Below the pieces are notes generated by a model. The model was not told the origin of the DNA. It searched no databases and was given only the letters and a program-made list of their open reading frames with translations. A program made the position numbers and the translations under genes. Positions 1-12,200 of a stretch of DNA of 64,000 nucleotides are shown here, one piece after another (position 1 is the first letter of the stretch; each line of letters opens with the position of its first letter). Location: NCBI GenBank assembly GCA_904063045.1, contig CAJFCJ010000008.1, forward strand, positions 1,240,001 to 1,304,000, given 5' to 3'. Source of the stretch: Dimorphilus gyrociliatus. Its lineage: Eukaryota > Annelida > Polychaeta > Dinophilidae.

Positions 1-1614
1 AGGGTAAACTAAAGAAGAATTATCCAATTGTGTGCGGATGAAGATAAATTGCTAATTGATGATGGAGAATACACAGGAAGAAAGCTATATTAACAGATTA
101 GTTTAAGCTAATGTTTCACTTTATTCTTTCATTTTTGATATTGTATCTACCTTACTCTGACATGACGTTAATTGTTGTATATATTTGGAGGACATCAGAG
201 CGATGCAGTCATAATGAATAGGCTTACGTTAATCTATTGAGTTTTATAGACTCTTAATAAAATTATGTCATATAAATCATGCAATTCATACTTTAGAGTA
301 GAGGTTAAGAAACCGTCGGGTAATTGTTGTAGTCAGCTCATGGAAGAGAATTTTCCAACTACCAGAAAAAGTCCATGTTATGACCTTTTTTATTAAGTAA
401 GTAGGTGACTATTCTAAAAATTCAATATGACAATTCCTTTGGAAAACGAAGAAAAAGGAGAATTTTTACTATGGAACGAATGTCGTTTCCCGGCGGCTCG
501 TTAAGTCGGTTGATTCGGTTTTGTGGAGGCAAATTTTTTTTCGCTATGCATAAATCAAAGAGGAAATTTAGCAGTCAGGCGACGCATCAGTCAAATGACA
601 GATGATCGCATCTTTCTCCAGACAAACGAGTGTTTGAATATAAGATCTATTCTTTTAATATCAAGCTTTTTATTCTTTAATATCATAGGATGCAATTTTA
701 ATAGACAATCAATCACGTTGTATTTTGAAATTTGATAGAGTATACTATGATGGTTATACAATACTTATCGATGTATCAATCGATCCTTTTTAACCGATAC
801 CGTACTCGTAAAAGCAACAGTATCTTTTCAAAGCATAGTCTTTAAGAGAAAGATTAGACGAATAGTACATTTACCAAATGGCAATAATTATCTATCATTA
901 TTGAAAAATTCAAAGACAAAATTATTTTTGATTACATCTCATTAAATATTAATTTTAATTTTCAATAATGAAAAAAAACTTTTAAATTAAAATTTTCAAG
1001 TACAAGCCATCCTCTAAAAATATTCTCTGCTCGCATATTCCACACTAATGTATACTGCATATAAATAGAAAAAAACAGTGAGGGTGTCTATCTTATTTCA
1101 TTTTTTTGCGTTTATAATTCTGAGAGAAAGCTCTTATGTACTAAAAAATTTTTATCAATGTACGTAATTCAACTTCTAAACTAGAAATGGCCTAATTTTT
1201 TTCTTAGAAATCAAGTTCTTATATTTTTAGACAGAAGTATTTTAATTTAATAGACTGATTTTTAAACAAATGTGACTCAAATTACGTATTTTGGTTCTAT
1301 ACTCCTTGAAGACGAAAGCTAAGCATTGATAGACTCTATTTATTCATTTTTAGGCTTAATTATGTATCTAAATATACAGCCGCACGCTATACAAGTAATT
1401 ACCATCCAGATCGATCGGAAAGTTTATTGCGCAAGTGATGAATTGGTGGCCATTTGAATAATAGCCCCTTCCCAGTACGGCTTTTGTTTGTCATCAGCGA
1501 CAAACTAGACACAAACGTGCCAGCACAGTTGTCAAACGAAGCTAGCTTGATTGTGCAAATGCAATTGTAGAAGCAGAGCTGTGGGCTGAAGAATTTGTTG
1601 GTATATACATATAT

Positions 1615-1673
1615 ACTGTATATATATATATATATGTATATATATAGTATATATATATATATATATATATATA
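1615..1673. repeat. TA microsatellite
   Basis: Near-continuous TA dinucleotides with a few G interruptions. It is preceded directly by an exact TATACTGTATA motif at 1612-1622. Open frames on the minus strand here (Tyr-Ile repeats) are artefacts of the repeat. Confidence 0.95.
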
Positions 1674-1824
1674 CCGCATATGTGCATATATTTAGATATA
1701 TATAGTGTATAAATTCACAAGTCACTCTATTTAACATATACCTATATAATTTATGTTTATGATTCTCTGAGAAGCTATATCTACATTTGCGGTAGTTTTT
1801 CAAGGATAAAATGAAAATAGCAGA

Positions 1825-1870
1825 GAACTAAATAGAGACGAAACTAAATAGAGACGAAACTAAATAAAGA
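1825..1870. repeat. 16-bp tandem repeat, about three copies
   Basis: The unit AACTAAATAGAGACGA recurs head to tail nearly three times, and the last copy decays to AACTAAATAAAG. It is a short minisatellite with no coding potential. Confidence 0.8.
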
Positions 1871-2045
1871 AGATAAATGTTCATTCTTTTAAAAAATAAC
1901 ACGTATTAAGTCACATTTATTATATTAAATAATATTATATAACATTATTGCATCTACATATATCTATATATATATTTATATTAAAATAATATATATACTC
2001 TATATATATATATATAAATATATGCATATATGCTGTATATATATA

Positions 2046-2047
<2 letters not shown>

Positions 2048-2114
<67 letters not shown>
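2048..2114. repeat. TA microsatellite, the longest in the window
   Basis: More than 30 consecutive TA dinucleotides, again starting at a TATACTGTATA motif (2042-2052). Confidence 0.95.
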
Positions 2115-2117
<3 letters not shown>

Positions 2118-4391
2118 TTATATATATTTTCAAAGAGCGTGGTGCGAATTCCTGTTGTATAATTAATGAATCAATCAATTTTCGATTCGAATTCTAGCTC
2201 TAGTCTTTCCCAGCTTTGTACACGTGACAAGAATGATGCTCAAAGTATCCATCAGTTGTGAGAAAATGCTCCAAAATTCTCACTTACAAAATGTTGTTAT
2301 GAATTATTAGTATAAATTTATGAAAGTTACATTAATCTCTAAATTTTAGTCAATCATGTAGAATGAAATGATATAAAGGTGTCTCTTTGACAGTCAGAAA
2401 ACAAGGGCCGAAATGCTCATTTCATATATTTTATTTATGATATGAAAAGAATATAAGAATGGAAAGAAAAATGAGGATTAATATTAAGGCTAAAAATGAG
2501 TCAGTAAAGAGCTTTGAGGATTTATGAGGTGAAAATATAGTAATATTAGATATTCTAGGGTCATGCTATATTTAGCTAGACCAAGAAAGAAAGTTTTAGC
2601 CCCTATTTTGATATTATATGTTACGTAGCTATCTTGTAATAAAATCCTAAAAGACACAAGATGTTGCCAAGATAGGGGAAGCAAACGGTAAATTGACGGA
2701 AAAGAGCTGATAATATTTCGTCCCGTTTCCAATTAAGATGCCCTCTTTAGATCAAAAACAAGACCAGCTCGATCTACTTGGAAAGTCACTGATGACGTCA
2801 TAATTGTCATCTATCATTTCTTGATTAGATGGACACGCTTCAGTAGCGTCTATTCAACGAGCGCCTTTGAAAATTTTCTTTTCCCTGTTTGCTAGTTTGG
2901 CAAGAGAGCAGCACTAAATAAGTGCAGTGTGAAATGTAATTAAGTCCAGATCATATGAGATGGGAATGCAATTAGGCATCCACCAGTAGAGAAGGTATGT
3001 CGATACCTTATGTACTACTGGCTTATATTAATTAATTACTCTTTCGTAATCCTTTTCTGGAAGAAAAGAGCAAAGAGAAATCTTATAAATGTTTTCTTAT
3101 ATTATCTAAAGCTTGTTTTCTAGAGATGGAAGTTTGCAGCGTTTGCATAAATTACAGTGTCAAGTATCTTTTGCATTTGACAAGCTGAGTAGATATTTTC
3201 TATTTTTTCACCTATTGCTACTCTTTCTGCCCAAGGCGTCAACTTGTTTTCCAATGACACTGTTTTCCTGTTAATATGTCAGAGTTTGTCTTCTATTTAT
3301 AAGACATACAGAATAATAGTGGAATACGATTAGCGGAGAACTTATCCTTATAGGTCAAGGAAGAAATTTTATATATTTCTTAAGCACAGTCCGACCTTAA
3401 TTAACGGCCACATCTGCCGGAAGTATAGCGTTGATAAATAACGCTTAGAAAACGCTTTTGCGTTGGTTAAGCGATTTTTTCATTGGCTGCAAACATGCTG
3501 TGTACACGTGTAATAGTTTCCGTTATTTTGCCTATGCTTTGTATCCAACTTCCTCTCCCTCAGTTGTGCGGCAAGACAGTTAGAATAAAACTCACTTTAT
3601 CCCTTAAATAAGCACAATTTCTTGTTAACAAGCAGAATAGAAATATTAATCATACTTGAAACATTTTTCACACAATGGTTAGCTTTCGTAGAAAGCTCCT
3701 AATCTACTTGAGTTTTACTTTTCATAAAAAAAGAAATAGCCTAGTGTTTAATCCTCTCGTTTCATAAAAAAGGTGTCTTTTTATTTTTTATGACAGGTTT
3801 GAAGGATAAGCCTTTTTTGCCCTAATTTTTTCTTATTATTATGGTAATATAAGCATGATAGAAAAAAATAGTAATCCATTGTTGTCATTAAGTCATTTAG
3901 AATTGAACATTTCTACCGATGTATATATAAAAAAGACATTAAAAACACACACTGCATATACTTTATATGCAGCATAAATGAAAGTATAATTCCTAACTCG
4001 TTAATACATATTTTACATGCTATAAAAATTACAATTAATTGTATGAAGATACACAATTATTTGTATATTAATTCAATATCAAATCCGTATGGTAGATTTC
4101 GACACTAATTGCTTAATTGAATTTCATGAAGTGCAATGAGATGGAAAATTTTCACTTTATTTAAAATTCTCTTTTTATGTTGTTTATTATTTTTCTTTAT
4201 GTTGTTGAACATTATTTCTTTTTTATCTTCCCTTTTCGAGTATTTATAACGTAAAAATTACAAGTCTTTTCTTTTTAATATTTAAATAGAGTAAAGCAAA
4301 AACAAATAAACAAAGGCTGCAATATATGGAGAGAAGAAAGACTAAAAAAATCAAAGTTGAACTTTTAAGCCTATTGTTAGAAGTAGGAGGA

Positions 4392-4402
4392 ATATATATA
4401 TG

Positions 4403-4450
<48 letters not shown>
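4392..4450. repeat. TA microsatellite
   Basis: TA tract of about 58 bp with a single TGC interruption near its left end. Confidence 0.95.
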
Positions 4451-4452
<2 letters not shown>

Positions 4453-5058
4453 CTATAAAAAGTTGTATAAATAACGAATAAAGGTAGATTTATGCTCTTT
4501 TTGTGGATATCAATTAATTTATATCTGTTCAATTTGAACATAAAGCTGTCTTTAAAAATTTAATCAAAGTAATTTTGGTTGAATACGTTAATTGAATCTT
4601 TGCAATTTTAGTACTTGACTGCTGTAATTTTATGCGTTATTTATAAAAAATATTTATATATCTAGAGGTTTTTTACGGTTTTTACGAGTTTCTAGCGTAA
4701 ACTCTTATTGTATTCATACAAAAAAGTAGTCTTTTATTTTATTTTTAAACTCTCCAGTTTGCTTAACCGCGTCTATAGCGCATCCGGTTCTCTAGTCACT
4801 TCCGGCTTGCAATCAGAGTGTTTATTGGACGTGTTCCGGTCAGACTGCTGAACCAGTAATAAAACAATGTGCAAAAAAAGGGAATTAAAAGGAGAAATGA
4901 TGATGATTAGAAATTTATACGATTAGGGATTAATCGTTGAAATTATTTACTCAAAGGTGCACTATTAATTATTTAGATGATAATCCCTTTTTCAGAGATA
5001 GATTTCTGATATTTAATAAATAATATTCGATTTAGGATTTTTTTGTCTTCATAACCGA

Positions 5059-5069
5059 TAGATGGCGCT
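5059..5069 (+). promoter_or_regulatory. CTCF-like core motif
   Basis: TAGATGGCGCT is an exact match to the core YAGRKGGCRS, in the upstream flank of the first nAChR gene. Confidence 0.35.
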
Positions 5070-5510
5070 GCCAATATTTGAAATATTGGAAATCATTGTC
5101 TAATAAATTTATGTCCCAATTGCATTATGACCCATACGAAAAAGTAGAGAAATTGGCAAAGATAATATAACTATCATATGCTGGATGCAATCCAATTTGG
5201 AAGTCTTATAGGCAAACGTGTCGTCCAAGAAGAAATTATTTGAAGCTCTTCAGACGACCAGCTTCGAAATAGGCCGACAATTGAATTTACCGCAATCATG
5301 AGAAAGATGCCAGCTATTTTTGACAACTGCAATTTTCCATGAAAATTACTATCAATTCCATTTGGATGAACCGGCTTCATTGACTTATTCTCTATGGCTA
5401 CTTATTCATTATATAGGCTATCAAAATATCTTATAAATTTTTTAAAGATGCCATCTAGTGCTTTCTCGTATATATTCCTAAAGGACATGTATGATACTTT
5501 AGATCATTTA

Positions 5511-5552
<42 letters not shown>
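5511..5552. repeat. TA microsatellite
   Basis: TA tract of about 40 bp lying roughly 50 bp from a CTCF-like core at 5448-5457. Confidence 0.9.
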
Positions 5553-5554
<2 letters not shown>

Positions 5555-5995
5555 CATGAACCCTATAGCATAGAATTACGAGTAAGTAGTGAAAACCGTA
5601 GAAAGTCTAGCTTTTATAATTAAAGTGTTAATTGAAAATGTAATTCTTTATAGAAAGTATGACCATATTGATACGGACATTCCTTGATCTTTCAATAAAG
5701 TATTTAAAAAATTCAAAGCAATCTCCTATACTTTAGAGTTTGGTGATTTCATCGATTACTCAAAAACATTGATTATAAGTGAGAATAGACTATAATAATA
5801 CTTATGTTATATTACTTCTGTGCAGAATCCTTTGATGGTAACATATAACTAATGTTAGCAAATTTTTTCAAATATACAATAAAACCGAAATAAATAGTAT
5901 GAGCGAAAATTTTAACTTTTCTGGATAAGGGAAACAACTGGTAGAAGGTTGTTGACTCTGTGTCAAAGAAAACAAGTTGCAGAGACAGAGTGAGT

Positions 5996-6050
5996 GCGAT
6001 AGAGAGAGAGACAGAGAGCGAGAGAGAGAGAGACGGAGAGAGTGTGAGTA
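5996..6050. repeat. GA purine repeat in the 5' flank of the first nAChR gene
   Basis: Imperfect GAGA tract 170-220 bp upstream of the proposed start codon at 6220. GAGA tracts are often promoter-proximal in animals, so it may be regulatory, but nothing beyond position supports that. Open frames on both strands here are repeat artefacts. Confidence 0.8.
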
Positions 6051-6219
6051 GACTGAGCGTTCGATCTATCCCAGTTGCAGTTCTGCAGTCGTGCCGGCAG
6101 TATCTAAGAAGGGAAAATCGGAGATCGTCCTTCACCTTTAAATTATTCTTTTCTATTTTTTTATCGGCGTCACTAGACGTCATGAATCAAAGTCGAAAAC
6201 GTTAATATGACTACTCGAA

Positions 6220-6274
6220 ATGGCTTATCTCATTCTTCTCCTTTCCGGAGTATATTCGATAATTCAAAATGCAG
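6220..6274 (+). CDS. proposed first coding exon (signal peptide) of the + strand nAChR
   Basis: The frame reads [18 protein letters not shown] and then a phase-1 donor, G|GTAATT. This matches the phase-1 acceptor at 17611 and completes an Asp codon. The peptide has the hydrophobic core of a signal sequence, and the paralogue on the other strand has an equivalent exon with the same phase. An overlapping ATG at 6207 gives the wrong phase and no signal peptide. The doubt is the 11.3 kb intron: the paralogue's equivalent intron is 281 bp. I saw no better candidate nearer to 17611. Confidence 0.65.
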
Positions 6275-9200
6275 GTAATTTGTTTACTTAAATCCAAAGA
6301 ATTTGTCTTCAAAAATGAATGCATATATAAGTATATATAAACTTATATATATTTTAATTTTTCACCTGTAAAAAAAAGCTGACGGCTAAAGCGATCAATA
6401 TGAAATAATCGGCTATTAAGATGTTTACGGGCTATTATTCGTGCACTAAACGTGCTTAATGCGTTATTTTATGCGACAATATGTAAAAAGAAGGTTGTTT
6501 ATTTAGATAAGAACGATTTTTATTAGCACTATGCATAATGGAGGGCGCTAATTAGTAATATGACCGTGAATTAACAAATACGTGTAACGAATGAATTGTA
6601 AGCTTTTTATTATATGATAGATATATAAAATCTTGTAATCTTTTCTTGAGATTAATAAACGCATATATACGCACTTTTAGCTCGTAACAGATCAATAAAC
6701 ATACCAATATCTGCCTACATATGTAGAGTAGTGGAATTATGATCAATAAGCCAGGTGGAAGAAAAGTAGTGAAAAATCATAGATAATACGAGACAGTAGT
6801 AGGAGAATGGCAAAAGAAATGTTTTTACTAATTGAATATTTGTCGGGGATTTTCTCTCCAATTCCCTCCTGAGAATTTTCCGTCGTTTTTCTGTAGAATT
6901 GTAGAGGAGTTTAACCCGATTTTGTACCGATCAATAACCAGTCCCGATAGAATCGGGAATATTTCACCCCAGTTTCCTTATTTATACCCCTTCTCTTTAT
7001 TAATCAAGCATTCTAATTGTAAGGATTAGGTAACCGTTATTGAACTAGTTAACTCTTAATTAACAAGTCATTCTCAGCATATTGTAAATGCTTTGCAGAG
7101 TTTATTTAAAAGTGTAATAAGTGTTTCTGCACACTTGCATACATAAGATACACTTAGATTAGTTACTTTAACGTAGTAACAGGTAGAAAGGGTATTGATT
7201 GAAAATGACGCTTTGTATCCGGTGGATTTATGCTGTTACGCAACACTGATCTATATTTACGCTTTTCTTCGTGATTATGAATCCTCCTTTGGTATTCTTT
7301 CTTTTTTGTCTTTCAATGCAAATAATTCCTAAAGCTTTTTTTTGGAGCAATTAAAATTTGTTTCCCTTTTTTCTATCTAAATGACTGCGCCTTCTGAAAT
7401 AGTTGCACGCTATTTTAAGACCCTACATTTTTGCAGTACAGTCACGTGATAGAGAAGAAATGACACAGACGTGATAGGGGTTTATAGCAAAACTGTATCG
7501 ATTATATATTATCATTATAAAACCGTACGGGAAGTAAGGGCAAGTGGTGTTTTTAGTAATTCTTGATCTAAACACTAGTTATATGCAACGTTGTAGTATG
7601 ATTCATATAGTCTCGTCTAGAGTTCAGTGTCAAAAAGGAACTGGTATCTAATAAAAAGTAATAAACGCCCAGCTTTAGTGAAACAATAAAAACGTGAGAG
7701 GAAATAGGCGTTCGCAAATAGAAATTGCTGTCGGCTAAGCGTCGAGATGACCTTTTTAGACGTTATGAAATGTTTGTAGAGAATTTTTTGTGTCTGCAAT
7801 CACGTTCCGTCACGGAATGTCTTTTTTTTCGCATAACTTACGAAAAATCTTTATGAAATTAGTATGAAAAGAATGAGTTGGAAATTTATGGGAGACTAGG
7901 ATTACAGCATGTCTATATATACCTTTGCTGCATAAAATCAGTATAATACAGTATACTATGTCTATATATAATGCATATGTACTATATTCATAAATAATCT
8001 TTACTCTAAAACTTCTTACCTCACACCAGGAGCATTGATTTATTTTTTCATTTGAAGGCTTTTTATGTTATATTATAAGCTTTAATATACATGGCAACGT
8101 TAGGTTAATAACTATTACGTAGTATTTTTTATAGCATCTTTCACAGGGCATTGTAATATATTTCATGATATAAAAAATAACGTGAATCTAATTGTTAATA
8201 AATAGATAAATACATAACTAAAACACTCGCATATTTATACTATATTACGAATATAAAGTATATAAAAACATATATAAGAAAAACATTGATTAAATTATCC
8301 TCGAATTGATCTCTTTGAACCAAATCAGTCAATAAAGTTTTATTCTGTCATTATATTCTAAGCTGCTAGATGTTTGAATAAGAGGATGCTTTTCAATGTA
8401 ATTTATTGTATTTTCTGTACTTTACCACTAATAATATAGATATTCCTTTGTTCAGCGTAGAAAAAGGTTGATAAAAATTAGAGATAAGACTCATAAATAT
8501 ATTCATTCTGAAAATATTGACAAGAATCCTTACAAAAAAAAATGTAAAATAACAAGGAAAGAGTATAGGATAAATGCTACAACAGATATGGTCTGTCTAG
8601 TTGAATAACAAGGGAAAAGTAGCATTGACATTTAGGTATCGCGAGAAGCTTATCAGAAATTTATATATAATTAATTACAACTATATAGGGGTGACGAAGC
8701 CTTAAAGAGAATGTTATAAATAAAAAATTCTATCTTTCACCTTTATAAATTTACATAAATTTTTTCTATCGTGAATATTTCTTGGATTACGATGAACGCG
8801 GTACTTTGTATAATGAATCTATGGTATAATGTTTATTCTATCTTATTCTAAGTGCCATATTATCTTCAAAATTTTATGAGTAGATGATTAAAGTCTTTTA
8901 ATCAAATGAGAATAATAAATTAACAAAGGAAATTTTATCACCCCACTAATTGTGGATTTGTAGAGTTTTATACATAAATTTTTAATGAATTGTCCTAATA
9001 TCTGTAAAAATCAGCTTTGACATTTTATGAAAGGTTCACAAAAGACTCGGTTCTTTTTCTGTTTTATAATAGCCTGACCTATAAAAAGTGTTTCTCACAA
9101 GAGCGTCGTGAAAAGATTAACGTGAAATGGAAGCGTCCCTTCATATAAAGTTATCTTATTTAAGTACACAATTTTTTCTTAAAGTCTATTTCCCTAACTG

Positions 9201-12200
9201 ATTATTTCCTGTACAGGAAAAGTGAGAGATATGCACAGTAATTATCGAACAATTTTTTATATTAGAAGGTTTTATCTATATATATATACTGTATATAAAT
9301 TTATATATACTAATACATATTCAGTATATATATATATTAGTCTTTTTCTTCTCCCAAAAATATTTCGGATAAGCCGGCTAAATATTTTTAAAAAGGAATA
9401 AACGGAAAAAGAAAAAGGGATTTTAAAGTTTATAACTTGGGGGAAATGTTTGTTGGAAATTTTTATATATGCAATCACACAACGTCACGAAACTCTGGAA
9501 TGTCTCCTAAAAATATCCAATCGACAAGATTCGTTTAACGAAGTAGGGTGAAAAAAATTGGAAAAAATAACTGCAAAAAAGGGAAAAAAAGAAAAATGAG
9601 GGCATGGGAGGAGTAGGAGGAGGGGTGGGAGGATAAAAAAATAAAGAATAAAAATATCGTGCCACTGTCTTTTTCTTGATTGATTGATCGTTGCGATTGA
9701 TTAGCCGATTGATTTGTGGTCGCCTCGTAAAAATTGCTTTGCCATATTTAATTAGGTTCCTTGTTACTTTCTCTTTCTTTTATATTTTTTCCCTTTCGTT
9801 GTCGTGCAGTTTTGCAAAAATTTCATTTTTACAGTGTTATCATAATATCTTTTTAATATTAAATATATAAATTACTGTCCAAAGAGCTAACAAAATATAG
9901 TCTACTTTTAAAGACACTACAAATATATATACAGTATATATATATAAGTACTCGAACAATCCTACTAAACCAAACCCCAGGAATACAGACAACAGACGAA
10001 GCGTAACTAATGACTCCCCGTTCCGATTCATCGTCATGCAAAACTGCAATTTTTTTCCAGCCTGTTGAAATAAAAGACGCGACAATATATCAGTAGAATG
10101 AAATAAAAGAGAAGAATAGAAGGAAGGAAAAGATAAATAGAGAGAGAGAGAAAAAGAAAGAGTGAAAAGAGAGACAGACAAGCTGACAGAAAGCAAGAAT
10201 GAGAAGAAGGTGGCATGGTAATGTTGTCAGACAGAGGCAAAAAATGAGAGAAACTAGTCCAGTACAATTTTTTATCCCTGATTTTGTAGTCGAGGCTCAG
10301 TCGGCTGATAAATACTCACTCGCGTAATTACCAAGTTACAATTGAGCCCCAAGCTCAAAAGCCACGGACGTGACTGACTACTTCGTACTGCTTAAACGAT
10401 TCTTATCATACAGGGGGGGGCAATAGCAGTTGGGGGCGGTAATAGAAGGGAAGTAAAGGAAGTGTAAGAAGGATAGAAAGGGTTTCGTATTGTAGACATT
10501 CATATTTCAGGAGAGTATGTATACTGTTTTTTTACAAACAAAAGGTCTTCGAGTTTAGAATTTGACGTTCGCATAATAACATCAATATTCTATATTATAG
10601 ATACCGGATAGCTTAATAATCTTATCGGTTAACATATACTAAAAGTAATAAGGTAAAGTGATAAATTCACTTTTCAATTTAGTTATATCATTTATAGGAG
10701 GGCGAGGATCATCTGGGATCAAATCAGTATTAGCTGAAGTGGAATATCTACTTTAATTATCTAAATAGATAAACATATATTCGACTTTGACAGCGCCCCC
10801 CTCCCTCCTTCCGATGAGTAGTTAGATTACTAAATAACATGAAAAAATCCTACTTTACTTCGATAGACTTCCATCTTTACGGATTATCAATAGATATTAC
10901 CAGTAACATAGTACTATCCCTGTGTCAATATCATGTATTCCTAGGGTAATGAAGTTGGAGATTTCGAGCTTAATAGCGTACAATATTTATATGGCTTAGA
11001 ATTAAGATGACACTCATAGGAAAAGGCAATAAGAAAAAAAGTGGAAAGAGTAACAAAACCTATTTGGTTTAGAATACCATATATTTAGAAAATAAACTGT
11101 CAAAAGAATTAAAATCATCCATAGAAATCTATATTTTCTTAAAATAGGACATTTTTACTGTATAAAATAGTAAAGTGCACAGTAACAATATTATTTTACA
11201 ATGGAAAGTTGATCTATTCGTTTGAAACAACTTCCGTGACACATAGACGATATATACTATACATTTTTACTTAAAAATAAAAAACGAATAAACGTCTAAA
11301 TGATATGGGTTTATAAAATAAAAAAAAAGTAACAAGAATTTCTACTAGTTATTTCTTTTTATTGAATTTGTTCAAGTTTGTCAAAGTTTTATTATATTTC
11401 GTCAAATGGTTTAGACGGGGAAATGGCAACTTTTTGTGAAAGATGCAAAATCGATATTGGCTAGTATTACATAACGAATTTTAGGAAATTTTTAGTATTA
11501 TATTCCGGTTGACAGCGTCGCACCGCATTAGCCAAATATTACAGTATACAATATCTTTTTTCCCAGCTTAAAATCCATTACTGTCTCTGTGTCAAATAAT
11601 ACAACCACGTGACTGATATAAGGTCACGTAATTAAACACACGATCATAGACTACCAATATTCACTCGGAATGATGAACAAAAATGATTTTGTGCTAGAAT
11701 GAAGACTAGACAGTAATGTCATTTTTATCTTCCCTTTCTAGCGTCTTTATTGCATTATATAAATGATAGCAGTTTAGTCATTATTGTAATTAGGAGAGAT
11801 ATAAAACTGTTTGCAGAGCGATCTTTCACTCTTTCACTCTCACTTACGCTAACATGCTACGAAGATATGATTATTTTGCTATGATTGATTATTCCTAAAT
11901 AATTTATGGAAGCTTCCTAATTTTGTAGAAAATAATTGAATTATCAGAAGTAATTTATAACTTGTAAAAGAATCTGATGAAAAGACTACTTTCTTAATTA
12001 TGATTGAAAAATGAATGATAATCTTTGGCCTTAATCTAAACAAAAAAAATTTGCCTCAAACGAGGAGTAAAGATAGATTTCTCTAATTTATCATCTAGAT
12101 ATCTCTTACTTTTTCTTATTCTATGAATTTTATAAGATAGTTATTTGTTTTGCGAATTCTTCCTTCGTAGTTCTTTATTAATAAGAAAAAATTTCTGATT

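Larger units (their letters stand above)
1..6219. other. AT-rich intergenic / 5' flank of the first nAChR gene
   Basis: I find no convincing coding exon here. Open frames are either too short or lie in TA and GA repeats. The stretch holds TA microsatellites (about 1615-1673, 2048-2114, 4392-4450 and 5511-5552), a 16-bp tandem repeat near 1825-1870, a perfect CRE-like TGACGTCA at 2793-2800, and CTCF-like cores at 5059 and 5448. A slightly GC-richer patch lies at 4760-4850. The last 200 bases precede the proposed signal-peptide exon and probably include its 5' UTR; they contain a purine GA repeat and a short upstream ORF whose last ATG (6182) meets a stop at 6203-6205. Confidence 0.6.

Noticed and set aside
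1399-2178. Long minus-strand frames rich in Tyr and Ile
   Set aside because: They are translations of TA microsatellites.
5174-5380. GC-richer minus-strand frame of 68 codons
   Set aside because: Frames on both strands are comparably open and broken, with no family match. Possibly an old repeat, but unsupported.
5812-6205. Overlapping frames on both strands near the first nAChR exon
   Set aside because: They follow the GA/CT repeat (Ser-Leu on one strand, Arg-Glu on the other) and lack splice context.
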